This document shows, piece after piece, positions 6,276 through 7,875 of a stretch of DNA of 7,875 nt. How positions within the stretch are numbered: position 1 is the stretch's first letter; every line of letters begins with the position of its first letter. The notes beneath the pieces were generated by a model. It worked only from the letters and a program-made list of their open reading frames with translations, did not search any database and was not told the DNA's origin. Source of the stretch: an uncultured Sutterella sp. (GTDB lineage: Bacteria; Pseudomonadota; Gammaproteobacteria; Burkholderiales; Burkholderiaceae_F); NCBI GenBank assembly GCA_900764215.1, contig CAAFNI010000448.1, forward strand, positions 1 to 7,875, read 5' to 3'. The position numbers were made by a program, and so were the translations under genes.

Positions 6276-6944
6276 ATGCGCAAGCTCTGCCTCGTTCCCG
6301 CTCTTCTTCTGGCCGCCGCCGGCGCCTCGGCCGAAACGCCGATCAAGCTCTGGAACGACTACGTCTACAACCAGCCCGTCGAGAGCGTCAAGGCCGAAGC
6401 GGGGATCTTCGACTGCTCGCAGCGCGGCCAGCAGATGTTCTGTCGCGCCGGCGTCGAATTTGCCGGCCACAAGGACTGGGGCGAAGTGTTCTTCTTCACG
6501 GACGGCCGCCTCAAGGCCGTCTCGCTCTTTGCGCCCATCTCGCGTGCGCACTTCACGGATGCGGCCGCCGCCGTGCGCAAGACCGGCATGACGCCCGCCG
6601 TCCTCACGGACCACGAGGACAAGGTCGCCTTCGACTTCTTCCAAGCGAAGCTCCAGGCCAAATCCATGGCCTCCATCGACCGCGAGCTCGCCTCGAAGGA
6701 AACCGAGCTTCTCAAGGGCAAGAAGGTGGGCTACGTCTTCATCGACGCCAAGACGCTCCTTGAAAGCGTCAAGAGCGGCACCGTCTCCAATGCCGCCCAG
6801 TTCTTCCAGATCCATGCGCCCCGCACCCTGCGCACCGCCGAGCTTCTGCTCGACGATCAGGGCGTCGCCGTGAGCTTCCGCGCCCCGATGGCCGTTCAGG
6901 ACGAAACCGGCAGGAGCATGCTCGAAGAGAAGAAAACCAAGTAA
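6276..6944 (+). CDS. Exported protein of unknown function, probably periplasmic
   Basis: A 222-residue protein with a short Sec signal peptide, MRKLCLVPALLLAAAGASA, likely cleaved after Ala19 (A-S-A). The Cys at residue 5 is within the n/h-region and not in a lipobox. The mature chain starts ETPIKLWNDYVYNQP and carries two close cysteines, Cys47 and Cys56 in FDCSQRGQQMFC, a likely disulfide-closed loop. No membrane segment follows, and the C-terminus is very charged (EEKKTK). The fold looks mixed alpha/beta, with repeated Phe/Asp-rich strands such as EVFFFTDGRLKAV. I do not recognise a family. The ATG at 6276 is chosen because GGAG lies 7 bases upstream and the signal peptide begins there; the in-frame codon at 6246 would add 10 residues ahead of the signal. 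It has its own promoter and stands alone, convergent with the ATPase gene. Confidence 0.8.
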   Translation: MRKLCLVPALLLAAAGASAETPIKLWNDYVYNQPVESVKAEAGIFDCSQRGQQMFCRAGVEFAGHKDWGEVFFFTDGRLKAVSLFAPISRAHFTDAAAAVRKTGMTPAVLTDHEDKVAFDFFQAKLQAKSMASIDRELASKETELLKGKKVGYVFIDAKTLLESVKSGTVSNAAQFFQIHAPRTLRTAELLLDDQGVAVSFRAPMAVQDETGRSMLEEKKTK

Positions 6945-6949
6945 CGCAC

Positions 6950-6967
6950 GGCGGGCGCTCGCCCGCC
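6950..6967. terminator. GC-rich hairpin between convergent genes
   Basis: GGCGGGC (6950-6956) pairs with GCCCGCC (6961-6967) over a 4-base loop, 6 bases after the exported protein's stop and 18 bases beyond the ATPase stop. The position fits a shared terminator, but neither strand has a T run next to it. Confidence 0.4.
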
Positions 6968-6968
6968 C

Positions 6969-6990
6969 ATTGCCTCAAGATTGCCTCAAG
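6969..6990. repeat. 11-bp exact tandem duplication over the ATPase stop codon
   Basis: ATTGCCTCAAG occurs twice in direct succession (6969-6979 and 6980-6990). The ATPase stop (TGA, complement at 6986-6988) lies in the copy that is read first on the minus strand, so the second copy is untranslated and the protein end is unaffected. Confidence 0.8.
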
Positions 6991-7875
6991 ACGCCTTGAA
7001 GTCCGCGGGGAGCCTGCGGCGAACGTAATCGGCAAAGAGCGGCACGGTGAAGGCAAGAAAGCCCGCCTGCGGGCTGCAGATCATGCCTTTTCGAATCAGG
7101 CTCCTGCGCAGGGATGACAAGCCGGTCGTCTTTGGGCCCATCGCCTTCGCGACGGCCGACGTCTCATAAGGCCCGTCTCCGCAGGCGGCCATGGTCATGA
7201 CGAATTCGGCCTCCTTGTCCGTCATGCGGTCCATCCGAACCCGAAAGAAGCCTTCGTCCAAGTGCTCAAGCATCGTCTTGAAGGCGGCTTGGACGTCCGC
7301 CTTCACGATGTCCGGTCCTTCGGCCGCATCCCAGCAGAAGGACGCCAAAACCTGAAGATAGAAAGGATAGCCCTGCGTCCCGTTGACCAAATCGTCAAGC
7401 GCATCCGCATCGATGCCCGCATGGCAGCTGCGAAGCGGAATGACGACGGCCTTGGCGCAGTCCTGCGCACTCAAGAAGCCCAAACGATGCCGGGTGAAGA
7501 GTTCTTCACGGGAGGCCTTCGTTTCGCCGGCAAGCTCGGCAACCTGAGGAAGGCCGGCCCCCGCGAAGACAACGGGAAGACGGTTGCGCTCCGCCATGCG
7601 CATCGCATCGACCAGGGCCGACCAATCTTCTTCGTCCAGGAACTGGACTTCGTCGACCATCAGGATCCAGGCTTTTCCAGCCTTTGCGGCAACCGTGCCG
7701 ATCTGACGGAACCGTTGGGCGAGGTCGTCCTCAAATCCGCCGCATCCGACCTCCTGAAGCGCTTGGCCGCCCTGAACGTCCGCCAAGCGGCGAAGCGCGC
7801 GCGCCATCGGCCCGCGCAGCAAGTCGGCAAGGCTTCGGCACGCCGAAGCCTCAAGAAGCGTGACGAGATGCCCGT
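6986..7875 (-). CDS. Orc1/Cdc6-like AAA ATPase, C-terminal part (5' end beyond the window)
   Basis: About 295 codons are present and the frame is open to the right edge, so any start inside the window (such as the TTG at 7822) would be artificial. The fragment opens GHLVTLLEAS, which in this family follows the P-loop region, so the Walker A lies outside. Walker B is AWILMVDEVQ (about 7643-7669) with the Asp-Glu pair, followed by PVVFAGAGLPQ, the sensor-1 region. The C-terminus (ETSAVAKAMG, then SSLRRSLIRKGMI and FTVPLFADYVRRRL) looks like a winged helix. Proteins of this type are usually annotated only as ATP-binding; their role is uncertain, and some occur in mobile or defence contexts. In two 60-base stretches I counted (7321-7380 and 7441-7500), GC was 35 and 37 of 60, against 42 and 47 in stretches of the peptidase and kinase genes, a hint of different origin. 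Confidence 0.8.
   Translation of the reverse strand, partial: GHLVTLLEASACRSLADLLRGPMARALRRLADVQGGQALQEVGCGGFEDDLAQRFRQIGTVAAKAGKAWILMVDEVQFLDEEDWSALVDAMRMAERNRLPVVFAGAGLPQVAELAGETKASREELFTRHRLGFLSAQDCAKAVVIPLRSCHAGIDADALDDLVNGTQGYPFYLQVLASFCWDAAEGPDIVKADVQAAFKTMLEHLDEGFFRVRMDRMTDKEAEFVMTMAACGDGPYETSAVAKAMGPKTTGLSSLRRSLIRKGMICSPQAGFLAFTVPLFADYVRRRLPADFKAS

Noticed and set aside
5940..6815. 291-codon minus-strand ORF across the repeat patch and the second exported protein gene
   Set aside because: The opposite strand has a signal peptide, ribosome site and promoter. This frame has low-complexity acidic and Gly-rich composition and runs through noncoding repeats.

Overview
The window is a compact, high-GC bacterial chromosome segment with strongly GC-biased third codon positions, so long spurious ORFs lie antisense to most real genes. 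The mix of a near-collinear PotE, a Burkholderiales-style hybrid kinase with an HDIRQPLQ-type H-box, and a tadA/S66-peptidase pair suggests a betaproteobacterium, perhaps of the Sutterellaceae. This placement is from memory of family flavour, not from a search.

Left part (1-1720): a truncated lipoprotein gene leaves the left edge on the minus strand. It is divergent from potE, an ornithine/putrescine antiporter on the plus strand that carries a recognisable promoter. potE ends at a nested hairpin that it shares with the convergent operon to its right.

Centre (1771-5493, minus strand): three overlapping genes are transcribed right to left. They are a long form of the tRNA adenosine deaminase TadA with an unrecognised N-terminal region of about 150 residues, an S66-family LD-carboxypeptidase, and a six-TM hybrid histidine kinase with a C-terminal receiver. 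The 8-bp (ATGACTGA) and 4-bp (GTGA) overlaps, each preceded by a clear Shine-Dalgarno sequence, point to one translationally coupled unit.

Right part (5602-6944, plus strand): two small exported proteins of unknown function, each with a signal peptide and two cysteines in the mature chain. Between them lies an AT-rich patch with a 23-bp tandem repeat whose units are marked by palindromic TTGGCCRA boxes, then an inverted repeat directly abutting a good sigma-70-type promoter for the second gene.

Right edge (6986-7875, minus strand): the C-terminal part of an Orc1/Cdc6-like AAA ATPase with a winged-helix tail, cut by the window before its expected Walker A motif. I saw no tRNA, rRNA, insertion sequence or CRISPR array. 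The most unusual items are the TadA N-terminal fusion, the 23-bp palindromic repeat patch and the peptidase-kinase coupling. None of them by itself proves a new system.
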